Shown here: piece after piece, positions 1-6,060 of the stretch | Layout of the letters: each line of letters starts with the position of its first letter | How positions within the stretch are numbered: position 1 is the stretch's first letter | Source: an uncultured Actinomyces sp. | GTDB lineage: Bacteria; Actinomycetota; Actinomycetes; Actinomycetales; Actinomycetaceae | Assembly: GCA_937926195.1 (NCBI GenBank) | Contig: CALEXZ010000154.1 | Location: 1-6,868 of the forward strand | Direction of reading: 5' to 3' | Length of the DNA stretch: 6,868 nucleotides | Translations under genes and position numbers: made by a program | Notes under the pieces: model-generated | The model's database searches: none | Told to the model about the DNA's origin: nothing | What the model saw: the letters and a program-made list of their open reading frames with translations, nothing else

Positions 1-135
1 CCAGAAGTGACCATGGCCACATTCTCCCGAGTGTCGCCGGGGTCGACATCCCCCGTGAGGATGAGGAGGGCAGCCGGTTCGAGAGCGAGGTGGTGCCGAG
101 CCACCGGACGCCACCCTCGGAGGTGCTCTTTCGCG
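1..135. other. Downstream flank of the DUF418 gene, no gene assigned
   Basis: This stretch lies beyond the stop codon of the minus-strand membrane-protein gene and reaches the window edge. Both strands contain open frames, but none has a convincing start with a ribosome binding site, and third-position GC in the best minus-strand frame is clearly lower than in the real genes here. A weak 5-bp stem (89-93 with 101-105) is present without a T-tract, so no terminator is called. A gene fragment entering from the left cannot be ruled out. Confidence 0.4.
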
Positions 136-1554
136 TCAGCGGAGCTCCGCGATCGCGCCCGACGGCGTGCCAGACCTGATCGTGCCTCGCATCGGCTGCG
201 GCTGGGGGCTCTGGGCGGGCACACCGGCCGGAACCGGGGCCATCAGCTGTGAGAGCTTGGAACGCCTCGCGGTGCGTGCCACCGCCGAGCGCAGCATGCG
301 CTCGAAGGGCCCGCGCCGTCCCGAGCGCTCCAGCAGGACGCACAGCCCCGCGATGAGCAGCCACAGGGCCACTGCCACGAGCGCCGTCTCCACCGTCCCC
401 GGTGCCCTCGTGCCCACGATCGCAAGCGTCCCGTACACGAGCACGAAGCAGATCGTCTGAGTCAGGTAGGCGGTCATCGAGCGCTTGCCCACGGCCGCCA
501 GCAGCCAGCGCACCCCGGTGAGGGGCTGGTCGTCGGCCCGCGCCCCGCCGGCAAAGACCGCCAGCAGCGCCAGCCAGGCGCAGCCACCCGCCAGCCCACC
601 GACGACCATGGAGACCGCACCTGCGGTGAGGGCCAGCCACAGCGGCAGCTCTGCGCCGGTCAGCAACGCACGGAAGGGAATCGATGTGATCGTGGCGAGC
701 GTGAGGCCCGCGATCCCGACGCTGATGAGCCGCCGACGGTGCCGCTCGGGGTGGGTGAGCAGGTCGGTGCGCGCCACCCACGCCCCGATGAAGGTGGCTG
801 GTAGCGACGTCGACGCCAGCAAGGTCATCGGCGTGCTGTAGAGCCACATCCCCAGGCTGATGAGCGGGTACCAGGGGGAGCGGGCGCTGTTAGCCAGCAC
901 ATGGGCCATCCCCGCGGTGGGCACGGCGTCGCCTGACGAGGCCGTGACCATCGTCCAGGCCCCCCAGACCATCGTCGCCGCGCACAGCAGGACGGCGATG
1001 GTGCCTGCGATCCACTGGACCTTGGTGCGTTGGTGGACGAAGGTGCCGGCGAAGATGACGGCGATGAGGCCGTAGGCGCCGATGATGTCGCCGAAGAAGA
1101 ACAGGGAGTGGACGCCTCCGAAGACGAGCATCCACCAGCCGCGGCGGCGCACCATGCGGCGGGCGTCGACGGTTGCCGCCTTGCGGGCTGCTGCCAGGAA
1201 GGCGGCCTGCTGGTCGGTGGGCAGGGAGTCGTAGTAGGCCCGGTTGGCCTCGACGAGGGACTCGACGTCGTGCTCGATGCGGCGGCGGGCCATGACCATG
1301 AGGCCGAATCCGAACAGCATGGCGAACAGCGGGTAGGAGCGCTGGTCGACCAGGGCGCCGCGCACCCACTCCCAGGCCGTGCCGAGCGCCGTCGGCTCCG
1401 CGGCCTCCGGCCACCACATGGTCCAGAAGGAGGCGTGAGCCAGGGCGATGAGCAGCAGCATGAAGCCGCGCGCGACATCCGGGGCCGGGTAGCGGGGCGA
1501 GCGTGCTCCCGTGAAGGAGACGAAGGATCGCGGGCCTGAGCTGGTGGTACGCAT
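136..1554 (-). CDS. DUF418-family multi-pass membrane protein
   Basis: A 472-residue integral membrane protein of the DUF418 type, a family of unknown biochemical function often discussed as possible transporters or membrane acyltransferase relatives. Seen: an N-terminal D26-xARG-FMLLLIALAHA segment (26-41), the RSYPLFAMLFGFG segment (72-84), several further hydrophobic helices (about 143-172, 180-203, 229-260, 276-295, 303-337, 364-381, 388-408), a GKRSMTAYLTQTI motif (356-368) and a closing GPFERMLRSA motif (415-424). The N-terminal, late GKRSMTAYL and GPxExxLR patterns are the family's usual landmarks. A charged soluble segment (about 89-138) sits between early helices, and the last ~45 residues form a Pro/Ser/Gln-rich tail. 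The ATG at 1554 was chosen because the family's first conserved segment begins 25 residues later. The frame stays open to 2013, but that extension is low-complexity and would run antisense through the riboswitch. The ribosome binding site is weak (AAG-rich). The gene is divergent from the thiamine operon, and no functional link is proven. Confidence 0.85.
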   Translation of the reverse strand: MRTTSSGPRSFVSFTGARSPRYPAPDVARGFMLLLIALAHASFWTMWWPEAAEPTALGTAWEWVRGALVDQRSYPLFAMLFGFGLMVMARRRIEHDVESLVEANRAYYDSLPTDQQAAFLAAARKAATVDARRMVRRRGWWMLVFGGVHSLFFFGDIIGAYGLIAVIFAGTFVHQRTKVQWIAGTIAVLLCAATMVWGAWTMVTASSGDAVPTAGMAHVLANSARSPWYPLISLGMWLYSTPMTLLASTSLPATFIGAWVARTDLLTHPERHRRRLISVGIAGLTLATITSIPFRALLTGAELPLWLALTAGAVSMVVGGLAGGCAWLALLAVFAGGARADDQPLTGVRWLLAAVGKRSMTAYLTQTICFVLVYGTLAIVGTRAPGTVETALVAVALWLLIAGLCVLLERSGRRGPFERMLRSAVARTARRSKLSQLMAPVPAGVPAQSPQPQPMRGTIRSGTPSGAIAELR

Positions 1555-1602
1555 AGGCGCATTCTTCGAAGGCTTCCGCGCCGCGGCTATCGTCCGGGAG
1601 GA

Positions 1603-1674
1603 TGAGGGGGCCAGCCGCAGCGAGGTTGAGGGGGCTAGCCCGAACGGGTAGGAGGTGGTTCGCCGGAACGGGTA
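1603..1674. repeat. Three imperfect 24-bp tandem repeats
   Basis: Units start at 1603, 1627 and 1651. Units 1 and 2 share TGAGGGGGCYAGCC (13 of 14 positions); units 2 and 3 share the exact 10-mer GAACGGGTAG (1642-1651 and 1666-1675). By eye, units 1/2 match at about 17 of 24 positions and units 2/3 at about 19 of 24. The block lies in the divergent intergenic region directly before the riboswitch, where promoters for both directions should be. It could be a repeated regulator site or a simple slippage product; nothing in the sequence decides this. The period also equals eight codons of the minus-strand open extension, but that frame is not otherwise convincing as coding. Confidence 0.6.
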
Positions 1675-1678
1675 GCCT
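1673..1678 (+). promoter_or_regulatory. Possible -10 element for the thiBPQ transcript
   Basis: TAGCCT fits the actinobacterial TAnnnT -10 pattern and would start transcription near 1685, just before the first paired base of the riboswitch at 1688. That position is what makes it attractive. No recognisable -35 element lies 16-18 bases upstream, and such hexamers are common by chance, so this is only a candidate. Confidence 0.25.
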
Positions 1679-1687
1679 GCTGCCACA

Positions 1688-1775
1688 CGACAGGGGAGCG
1701 CCACCCGGGCGCTGAGAGTGCGGTCCGTCCGCAGACCCTCGAACCTGCTCCGGCTAGCACCGGCGAAGGAAGTCG
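1688..1775 (+). promoter_or_regulatory. TPP riboswitch (THI element)
   Basis: This RNA aptamer binds thiamine pyrophosphate and controls the thiamine genes that follow. Seen: P1 closes as CGAC (1688-1691) with GTCG (1772-1775); a 6-bp stem AGCGCC (1697-1702) with GGCGCT (1708-1713) carries a short loop; the conserved CTGAGAG (1712-1718) follows; then an optional hairpin TGCGG (1719-1723) with CCGCA (1729-1733); then ACCCTCGAACCTG (1735-1747), a CCGG/CCGG stem (1750-1753 with 1760-1763), and the conserved CGAAGGAAG (1764-1772). This order of CTGAGA, ACC...GAACCTG, CCGG stem and CGAAGG is diagnostic of the class, and the optional stem is known in bacterial members. The gene just downstream is thiB, which fits. 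No terminator with a U-run follows, so control is probably translational. Confidence 0.95.
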
Positions 1776-1783
1776 AGCATCTC

Positions 1784-1808
1784 CCTGCGCGCCTCCGGGC
1801 CGCGCAGG
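1784..1808 (+). promoter_or_regulatory. GC-rich hairpin in the riboswitch expression platform
   Basis: CCTGCGCG (1784-1791) and CGCGCAGG (1801-1808) form a perfect 8-bp stem with a 9-nt loop, between the aptamer and the thiB ribosome binding site. No U-tract follows, so it is not a typical intrinsic terminator. The 5' side and flank (CTCCC, 1781-1785) could instead pair with GGGAG at 1694-1698 in the aptamer, so this hairpin may be part of the switch between on and off folds. That alternative pairing is inferred. Confidence 0.5.
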
Positions 1809-1810
1809 CC

Positions 1811-1831
1811 CTCCTGACACCCGTCCAGGAG
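1811..1831 (+). promoter_or_regulatory. Hairpin masking the thiB Shine-Dalgarno sequence
   Basis: CTCCTG (1811-1816) is an exact complement of CAGGAG (1826-1831), which holds the thiB Shine-Dalgarno sequence AGGAGA (1827-1832), five bases before the ATG at 1838. The 6-bp stem with a 9-nt loop would block ribosome access. Placed 35 bases after a TPP aptamer, it is the expected off-state sequestering hairpin of a translational riboswitch. The pairing is seen; the link to ligand binding is inferred from known actinobacterial and proteobacterial TPP switches. Confidence 0.75.
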
Positions 1832-1837
1832 ACCACT

Positions 1838-2920
1838 ATGACCACCTCCGTCCCGGCCCGCCTCGCCCGCCGCACCCTGTTCACAGGGGCCGCCCTGGGT
1901 GCTCTCGGCCTCACCCTCGCCGCCTGCGGCTCCTCAGGCGGCTCCGACGGCGCCTCCACCCGTACCGTGACCGTCCTCACCCACGACTCCTTCCACGTGC
2001 CCGAGGACCTCATCGCCGCCTTCGAGTCCAGCAGCGGCTACCACCTCGAGCTCGTCGCCTCCGGGGACGCCGGTGAGCTCGTCAACAAGCTCGTCCTCAC
2101 CAAGGACGCCCCCCTGGGTGACGCCGTCTTCGGTATCGACAACACCTTCGCCTCCCGCGCCCTGGGCGAGGGCGTCATCGACACCGGTGTCACGCCCACC
2201 CTGCCCGAGGGGGTCGACGTCGAGCGCTACGTCGTCGCCGACACCCCGGCCCTGGTGCCCATCGACTTCGGAGAGGTCTGCCTCAACACCGACGTCGCCT
2301 GGTTCGAGCAGCACGGCCTCGCCCAGCCCTCGAGCTTCGAGGACCTCACCAAGCCGGAGTACAAGGACCTCACCGTCCTCATCAACCCCAGCACCTCCTC
2401 CACCGGTCTTGCCTTCCTCATCGCCACCATCGGCCACTTCGGTAAGGACGCCTGGCAGCAGTACTGGAAGGACCTCGTCGCCAACGGAGCCAAGATCGAC
2501 GAGGGCTGGTCCGACGCCTACTACACGGACTTCTCCGGCGGAGGCGAGGGCGGCGCCTACCCCGTCGTCGTGTCCTACTCCTCCTCCCCGGCCGCCACCG
2601 TGAGCGAGGACGGCACGACCTCGTCCACCGCCTCCGTCCTGTCCACCGCCACCCGCCAGGTCGAGTACGCGGGCGTGCTCGCCGGGGCCGCGAACCCCAA
2701 GGGCGCCACGGCCTTCATCGAGTGGATGCTGTCCGTCGAGGTCCAGCAGTCCATCCCGGACAACATGTACATGTACCCGGTCAACAGCCGGGCCCCGCTG
2801 AGCGAGCAGATGCAGACCTTCGGGGCGGTGAGCGACACGCCCATCGTCGTCGACCCCGCCGACATCGACGCCAACCGTGAGGCCTGGCTCGCCGCCTGGA
2901 CCGAGGCCGTCGGCGCGTGA
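1838..2920 (+). CDS. thiB: Thiamine ABC transporter substrate-binding lipoprotein
   Basis: A 360-residue extracellular, membrane-anchored protein that captures thiamine (and probably its phosphates) for the ThiP/ThiQ importer. The N-terminus has R11-R12, a hydrophobic stretch and an LAAC lipobox with Cys30 as the likely lipidated residue; the RRTLF run also resembles a twin-arginine signal. The mature part matches E. coli ThiB region by region from memory: VLTHDSF (46-52), FGIDNTFASRA (98-108), VPIDFGEVCLN (140-150), NPSTSSTGLAFL (183-194), GWSDAYYTDF (223-232), VVSYSSSPA (244-252) and IPDNMYMYPVNS (307-318). Where E. coli has Trp before MYP, this protein has Tyr311. The ATG at 1838 is set by AGGAGA at 1827-1832 and gives a clean lipoprotein signal. 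It is the first gene after the TPP riboswitch, which supports the thiamine assignment independently. It overlaps thiP by 4 nt (GTGA). Confidence 0.93.
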   Translation: MTTSVPARLARRTLFTGAALGALGLTLAACGSSGGSDGASTRTVTVLTHDSFHVPEDLIAAFESSSGYHLELVASGDAGELVNKLVLTKDAPLGDAVFGIDNTFASRALGEGVIDTGVTPTLPEGVDVERYVVADTPALVPIDFGEVCLNTDVAWFEQHGLAQPSSFEDLTKPEYKDLTVLINPSTSSTGLAFLIATIGHFGKDAWQQYWKDLVANGAKIDEGWSDAYYTDFSGGGEGGAYPVVVSYSSSPAATVSEDGTTSSTASVLSTATRQVEYAGVLAGAANPKGATAFIEWMLSVEVQQSIPDNMYMYPVNSRAPLSEQMQTFGAVSDTPIVVDPADIDANREAWLAAWTEAVGA

Positions 2921-4698
2921 GCACCCGACGGGCCGGGCTCAGGGGCCCCAGGCCGACGGCGGGGGAGCGCGCGGGCTGGGCGCTCGCCGTCGCCCTGCCG
3001 CTGGCCTTCCTCGGCGTCCTCTTCGCCTGGCCCGTCGCCACCCTCGTCGCCCGGGGTCTGGCGCCCGACGGCGTGCTCGACCTCAGCGGCTTCGGCGAGG
3101 TCCTCACCCGCGAGCGCACGTGGCGGATCCTGCGCCAGACCCTCATGCAGGCCAGTGCCGCCACGGTCCTGTGCGTCGTGCTGGGCGTGCCCGGCGCGCT
3201 CGTGCTCTACCGGCGCCGCTTCCCCGGGCGCGACCTGCTGCGCACGCTGGTCACCGTGCCCTTCGTGCTGCCCAGCGTCGTCGTCGGCGTCGCCTTCCAC
3301 GCCATGGTCACCACCGGCGGGCCCCTGGGGGGCTGGTTCGGGGGTGCCCTGGACGGCTCCGTCGTGAGCGTCGTCGCCGCCTTCGTGTTCTTCAACTACG
3401 GGCTGGTGGTGCGCACCGTCGGCACCATGTGGTCGCGCCTGGACCCGCGTGCCGTCGACGCCGCCCGCACCCTCGGGGCCTCCCCCTGGCGTGCCTTCCT
3501 CACGGTGACGCTGCCGAGCCTGGCGCCCGCCATCGCCTCCGCCGCCTCACTCGCCTTCCTGTTCTGCGCGACCGCCTACGGCGTCGTCCTCGTCCTCGGC
3601 GGTCCGGGCATCGGCACCATCGAGACCGAGATCTACGTGCTCACCGCCCAGTACCTCGACCTGCGGGCCGCCGCGGTGCTCAGCGTGCTGCAGCTGCTCG
3701 TCATCGCCGCCTGCCTGTGGGTGAGTGAGCGGGCCCGCGCCGCCAACGAGGCGGCCCTGCGCCTGCACCTGGACGTGCCCGCCACACCCCTGCGGCGCGG
3801 TGACGCCCCCGCCCTGCTGCTCACGCTCGTGCTCGTCCTCGGCCTGCTCGTGGGCCCCATGGCGGTGCTGCTCTCGCGCTCCCTCAGGCGTGCCGGGCGC
3901 TGGACGCTGGCGAACTACACGGACCTGGGAACCACGGGCGGGCGCAACGCCCTGACCGTCACCGTGTGGGAGGCGGCCGCCACCTCGCTGCGCGTGGCCC
4001 TCGTCGCCGCCCTCGTCGCCCTGGCCGTCGGCACGGCGGTGGCGCTCGTCGTCTCCCGCCGCCCGCGCTCGACCTGGCTGCGCCGCGGCGTCATCCTGCT
4101 CGACTCGGCCTTCATGCTGCCCCTGGGGGTCAGCGCGGTGACGGTCGGCTTCGGGTTCCTCATCACCCTCACGCGCCCGCCCCTGGCCCTCACCCGATCG
4201 TGGTGGGTGCTGCCGCTGGCACAGGCGGTCGTCGCCGTGCCCCTCGTCGTGCGCACGCTCCTGCCGGCGCTGCGGGCCATCGACCCGCACCAGCGCGAGG
4301 CCGCGACGATGCTGGGGGCCGGGCCCGGGCGGGTGCTGGCGAGCGTGGACGGCCCCCACCTGCTGCGTGCCGGGGGGCTCGCGGCGGGCTTCGCCCTGGC
4401 GACGAGCCTGGGCGAGTTCGGGGCCACGTCCTTCCTCGTGCGCCCCGCCACCCAGACCCTGCCGGTGGTCCTCTACCGGCTCATCGGCGCGCCCGGCGCC
4501 CAGAACCAGGGGATGGGTCTGGCGGCGGGCGTCCTCCTGGCGGCCGGGACGGCGGCGCTCATGCTCGCCTGCGAGTGGGCCCAGACGACCCGCCCCCGCC
4601 GTCCACGCCGTCGAGTTCGAGGGTTGCGCGTCGAGTTCGGTGCTGCAACCCTCGAACTCGACCCCGAACCCCCGAACTCGCGCAAGGAGTACACATGA
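2917..4698 (+). CDS. thiP: Thiamine ABC transporter permease, fused two-domain
   Basis: A 593-residue inner-membrane channel subunit that accepts thiamine from ThiB and is driven by ThiQ. It holds two binding-protein-dependent permease domains in one chain, as in E. coli ThiP (536 residues), with about 12 predicted helices (near 21-46, 77-98, 112-132, 147-167, 203-228, 252-269, 298-319, 354-379, 390-415, 429-448, 487-506, 533-552). Each half has an EAA loop for docking the ATPase: DAARTLGASPWRAFLTVTLP (181-200) and EAATMLGAGPGRVLASVDGP (461-480). The start is GTG at 2917, inside the thiB stop (GTGA), which implies translational coupling; no strong ribosome binding site is seen. The stop overlaps the thiQ ATG (ATGA). 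The odd part is the C-terminal tail after the last helix: from about residue 565 it is encoded by an inverted repeat and uses codons (GAA, GCA, GGT, GCT, ACA) unlike the rest of the gene. This suggests that a repeat element replaced the original end. Confidence 0.93.
   Translation: MSTRRAGLRGPRPTAGERAGWALAVALPLAFLGVLFAWPVATLVARGLAPDGVLDLSGFGEVLTRERTWRILRQTLMQASAATVLCVVLGVPGALVLYRRRFPGRDLLRTLVTVPFVLPSVVVGVAFHAMVTTGGPLGGWFGGALDGSVVSVVAAFVFFNYGLVVRTVGTMWSRLDPRAVDAARTLGASPWRAFLTVTLPSLAPAIASAASLAFLFCATAYGVVLVLGGPGIGTIETEIYVLTAQYLDLRAAAVLSVLQLLVIAACLWVSERARAANEAALRLHLDVPATPLRRGDAPALLLTLVLVLGLLVGPMAVLLSRSLRRAGRWTLANYTDLGTTGGRNALTVTVWEAAATSLRVALVAALVALAVGTAVALVVSRRPRSTWLRRGVILLDSAFMLPLGVSAVTVGFGFLITLTRPPLALTRSWWVLPLAQAVVAVPLVVRTLLPALRAIDPHQREAATMLGAGPGRVLASVDGPHLLRAGGLAAGFALATSLGEFGATSFLVRPATQTLPVVLYRLIGAPGAQNQGMGLAAGVLLAAGTAALMLACEWAQTTRPRRPRRRVRGLRVEFGAATLELDPEPPNSRKEYT
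4610..4680. repeat. 18-bp perfect inverted repeat with four TCGAGTTCG cores at the thiP-thiQ junction
   Basis: The left arm (4610-4627, beginning GTCGAGTTCGAG) is the exact reverse complement of the right arm (4645-4662, ending CTCGAACTCGAC), with a 17-nt loop. The core TCGAGTTCG occurs directly at 4611-4619 and 4631-4639, and inverted at 4653-4661 and (8 of 9 bases) 4673-4680, at steps of about 20 bases. Two exclusive folds are therefore possible: the 18-bp stem, or nested pairing of the second with the third core and the first with the fourth. The element lies inside the coding end of thiP and stops four bases before the thiQ Shine-Dalgarno AAGGAG (4684-4689). It looks like a REP-type intergenic palindrome that was kept in frame. 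It may slow translation, stabilise the upstream mRNA or alter the ThiP:ThiQ ratio; these roles are inferred. Confidence 0.85.
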
Positions 4699-5420
4699 AG
4701 ACCGCCCTGGAGGTCGCCGACCTCAGCGTCGTCTACCCCGCCGGGCGTGAGGGCGCGCCCGTCACCGCCGTCGACGGGGTGAGCCTGTCCGTGTCCGACG
4801 GCGAGGTCCTGGCCCTGCTGGGTCCCTCGGGCTGCGGCAAGTCCTCCCTCCTGCGCGCCGTCGCCGGCCTCGAGCCGGTCGCCGGCGGCACGGTGAGGTG
4901 GGAGGGCCAGGACGTCGTTGGCGTGCCGGTCCACCGGCGCGGCTTCGGCATGGTCTTCCAGGACGGCCAGCTCTTCCCCTTCCGGGACGTCGCCGGCAAT
5001 GTCGCCTACGGGCTGGCCGGCCTGCCTCGCGCCGAGCGGCAGGCGCGCGTCGCCGAGGTCCTTGAGCTCGTCGGGCTGCCCGGCTACGGGCCGCGCGCTG
5101 TGACCACCCTGTCCGGCGGGCAGGCGCAGCGCGTGGCGCTCGCCCGCTCCCTCGCCCCCCGGCCGCGCCTGCTGCTGCTCGACGAGCCGCTGTCCGCCCT
5201 CGACCGGGCGCTGCGCGAGTCCCTGTCCCAGGACCTGGCAAGGATCCTGCGGGCCCAGGGCATGAGTGCTCTGTACGTGACGCACGACCACGCCGAGGCC
5301 GAGACCGTCGCGGACCGGGTGGGCGTCATGGTGGCCGGACGGCTGCTCGCCGTCGGCACCATGGAGGAGCTGCGCCAGCGCCCCGGCTCCGAGGACGTCG
5401 CGCGTTTCCTCGGGGTGTGA
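4695..5420 (+). CDS. thiQ: Thiamine ABC transporter ATP-binding protein
   Basis: A 241-residue cytoplasmic ATPase that powers thiamine import through ThiP. All ABC motifs are present: Walker A GPSGCGKS (43-50), Q-loop Gln89 in VFQDGQLFP, signature LSGGQAQR (139-146), Walker B LLLLDEP (159-165) with Asp163 and Glu164, D-loop SALD (167-170) and H-loop His197 in VTHDHAEAE. The length is that of a ThiQ-type subunit (E. coli ThiQ is about 232) with no C-terminal regulatory domain of the MalK kind. The ATG at 4695 sits in the ATGA overlap with thiP and has its own AAGGAG five bases upstream, so it can be both coupled and independently started. By motif alone it could serve any related importer (iron, spermidine, sulfate); the riboswitch and thiB fix the substrate. 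Confidence 0.93.
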   Translation: MKTALEVADLSVVYPAGREGAPVTAVDGVSLSVSDGEVLALLGPSGCGKSSLLRAVAGLEPVAGGTVRWEGQDVVGVPVHRRGFGMVFQDGQLFPFRDVAGNVAYGLAGLPRAERQARVAEVLELVGLPGYGPRAVTTLSGGQAQRVALARSLAPRPRLLLLDEPLSALDRALRESLSQDLARILRAQGMSALYVTHDHAEAETVADRVGVMVAGRLLAVGTMEELRQRPGSEDVARFLGV

Positions 5421-5457
5421 GCAACCCGCCACCGGCTCCCCGGGAACGACCCGAGCA

Positions 5458-5477
5458 TCCCCGGGCAGACCCGGGGA
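5458..5477 (+). terminator. Probable terminator of the thiBPQ operon
   Basis: TCCCCGGG (5458-5465) pairs perfectly with CCCGGGGA (5470-5477) around a 4-nt loop, 38 bases after the thiQ stop. A TTT comes about nine bases later, but there is no proper U-tract, as is common in high-GC actinobacteria. A second copy of TCCCCGGG at 5437-5444 could pair with the same right arm, giving a competing longer-loop hairpin. Position and stability favour termination or 3'-end protection; read-through into the next operon remains possible. Confidence 0.55.
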
Positions 5478-5516
5478 GTTGGCGTCTTTGCGGGCAATAC
5501 TCCACCCCTCGCCGCG

Positions 5517-5585
5517 CCGGACCCGAGTGGACCCGGACGGCGTCGGCCTGGCAGTGTCGGCTCCGGTCCGGTGACCAGCCGGACC
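5517..5585 (+). promoter_or_regulatory. Leader with alternative hairpins before the YbjN genes
   Basis: GGTCCGG (5565-5571) can pair with CCGGACC on either side: upstream at 5517-5523 (41-nt loop) or downstream at 5579-5585 (7-nt loop). The compact downstream hairpin should win unless something frees the upstream pairing. GGACCCG is also repeated (5519-5525 and 5529-5535). The 3' edge lies 36 bases before the start codon of the first YbjN gene. An AATACT at 5496-5501 is a weak -10 candidate. No known riboswitch class is recognised, and a regulatory role is inferred only from the pairing. Confidence 0.3.
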
Positions 5586-5621
5586 ATGAGGACCCCACTG
5601 CAAGGAGAGTAGGGAGAGCCG

Positions 5622-6059
5622 ATGAGTGCACAACCCAAGGTGACGATTTCCCGAGTGGAGTCGTGGCTCAAGCAGAACGAGCTCGTCTACGAGATCGCCG
5701 ACGAGACGACGATCCACACCGGGTTCGTCAACTGCTCCATGACGATCACTGACCAGCACTCCGACTTCCTCACCGTCTCCTCCACATGGCGCGGTGAGTT
5801 CGACCCGTCCACCGAGCCGTCCCTGACCGCCTACGTGGATGAGCACAACCACGCGATGTACGGCCCCCGCGCCTCCTGCTTCACCTTTGAGGACGGCGTC
5901 CTGCGGCTCCAGGCCGACATGTGCCTGTTCACCACCGAGGGCATGAGCGACAAGCAGCTCGACGCCGAGCTGGGCTCGGCACTGGCCACCGTACTGAGCT
6001 TCTACTCCACCGTCGCCGAGGACTTCCCGGCGCTGGTGACCTGGACCGAGGAGGACTGA
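5622..6059 (+). CDS. YbjN-domain protein, first of a tandem pair
   Basis: A 145-residue soluble, acidic protein with no signal peptide or membrane segment. The whole chain fits the YbjN domain, whose fold resembles type III secretion chaperones; E. coli YbjN affects stress, motility and envelope phenotypes, but the molecular function is unsettled. Seen: the N-terminal helix VTISRVESWLKQNEL (7-21), an alternating strand region (about 23-54) with FLTVSSTWRGEF, a YVDEHNHAMYGPRASCF segment (71-87), a FEDGVLRLQADMCLF hairpin (89-103) and the closing helix beginning MSDKQLDAELGSAL (107-120). The ATG at 5622 is supported by GGGAGAG (5612-5618); the better AAGGAG at 5602-5607 is too far away to be used alone. 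It is followed after 1 nt by a second, clearly related but diverged YbjN gene and then by an Hsp90 gene, so it probably acts with them. The specific role is unknown. Confidence 0.8.
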   Translation: MSAQPKVTISRVESWLKQNELVYEIADETTIHTGFVNCSMTITDQHSDFLTVSSTWRGEFDPSTEPSLTAYVDEHNHAMYGPRASCFTFEDGVLRLQADMCLFTTEGMSDKQLDAELGSALATVLSFYSTVAEDFPALVTWTEED

Positions 6060-6060
6060 G

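Noticed and set aside
1..137. Open minus-strand frame containing LTGDVDPGDTRENVAMVTSG
   Set aside because: It looks protein-like for ~40 codons, but the start is unclear, third-position GC is lower than in real genes here, and no family is recognised. It could be a gene end or a shadow; more sequence to the left is needed.
1030..1539. Plus-strand acidic open frame opposite the DUF418 gene
   Set aside because: Glu/Gly/Ala-rich low-complexity translation that mirrors the minus-strand membrane codons; no ribosome binding site or motif.
1784..1808. Intrinsic terminator after the riboswitch
   Set aside because: The 8-bp stem is strong but has no U-tract, and the downstream Shine-Dalgarno-masking stem better explains control at translation.
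1555..2013. Upstream extension of the DUF418 frame by 153 residues
   Set aside because: It would run antisense through thiB and the TPP riboswitch, is Arg/Pro/Ser low-complexity, and adds nothing family-like; the ATG at 1554 already precedes the first conserved segment. A GTG at 1686 has no ribosome binding site.
5496..5501. AATACT as the promoter -10 of the YbjN operon
   Set aside because: Only four of six consensus bases and no -35 at the right distance (TTGGCG at 5479-5484 leaves only 11 bases); kept as a remark only.
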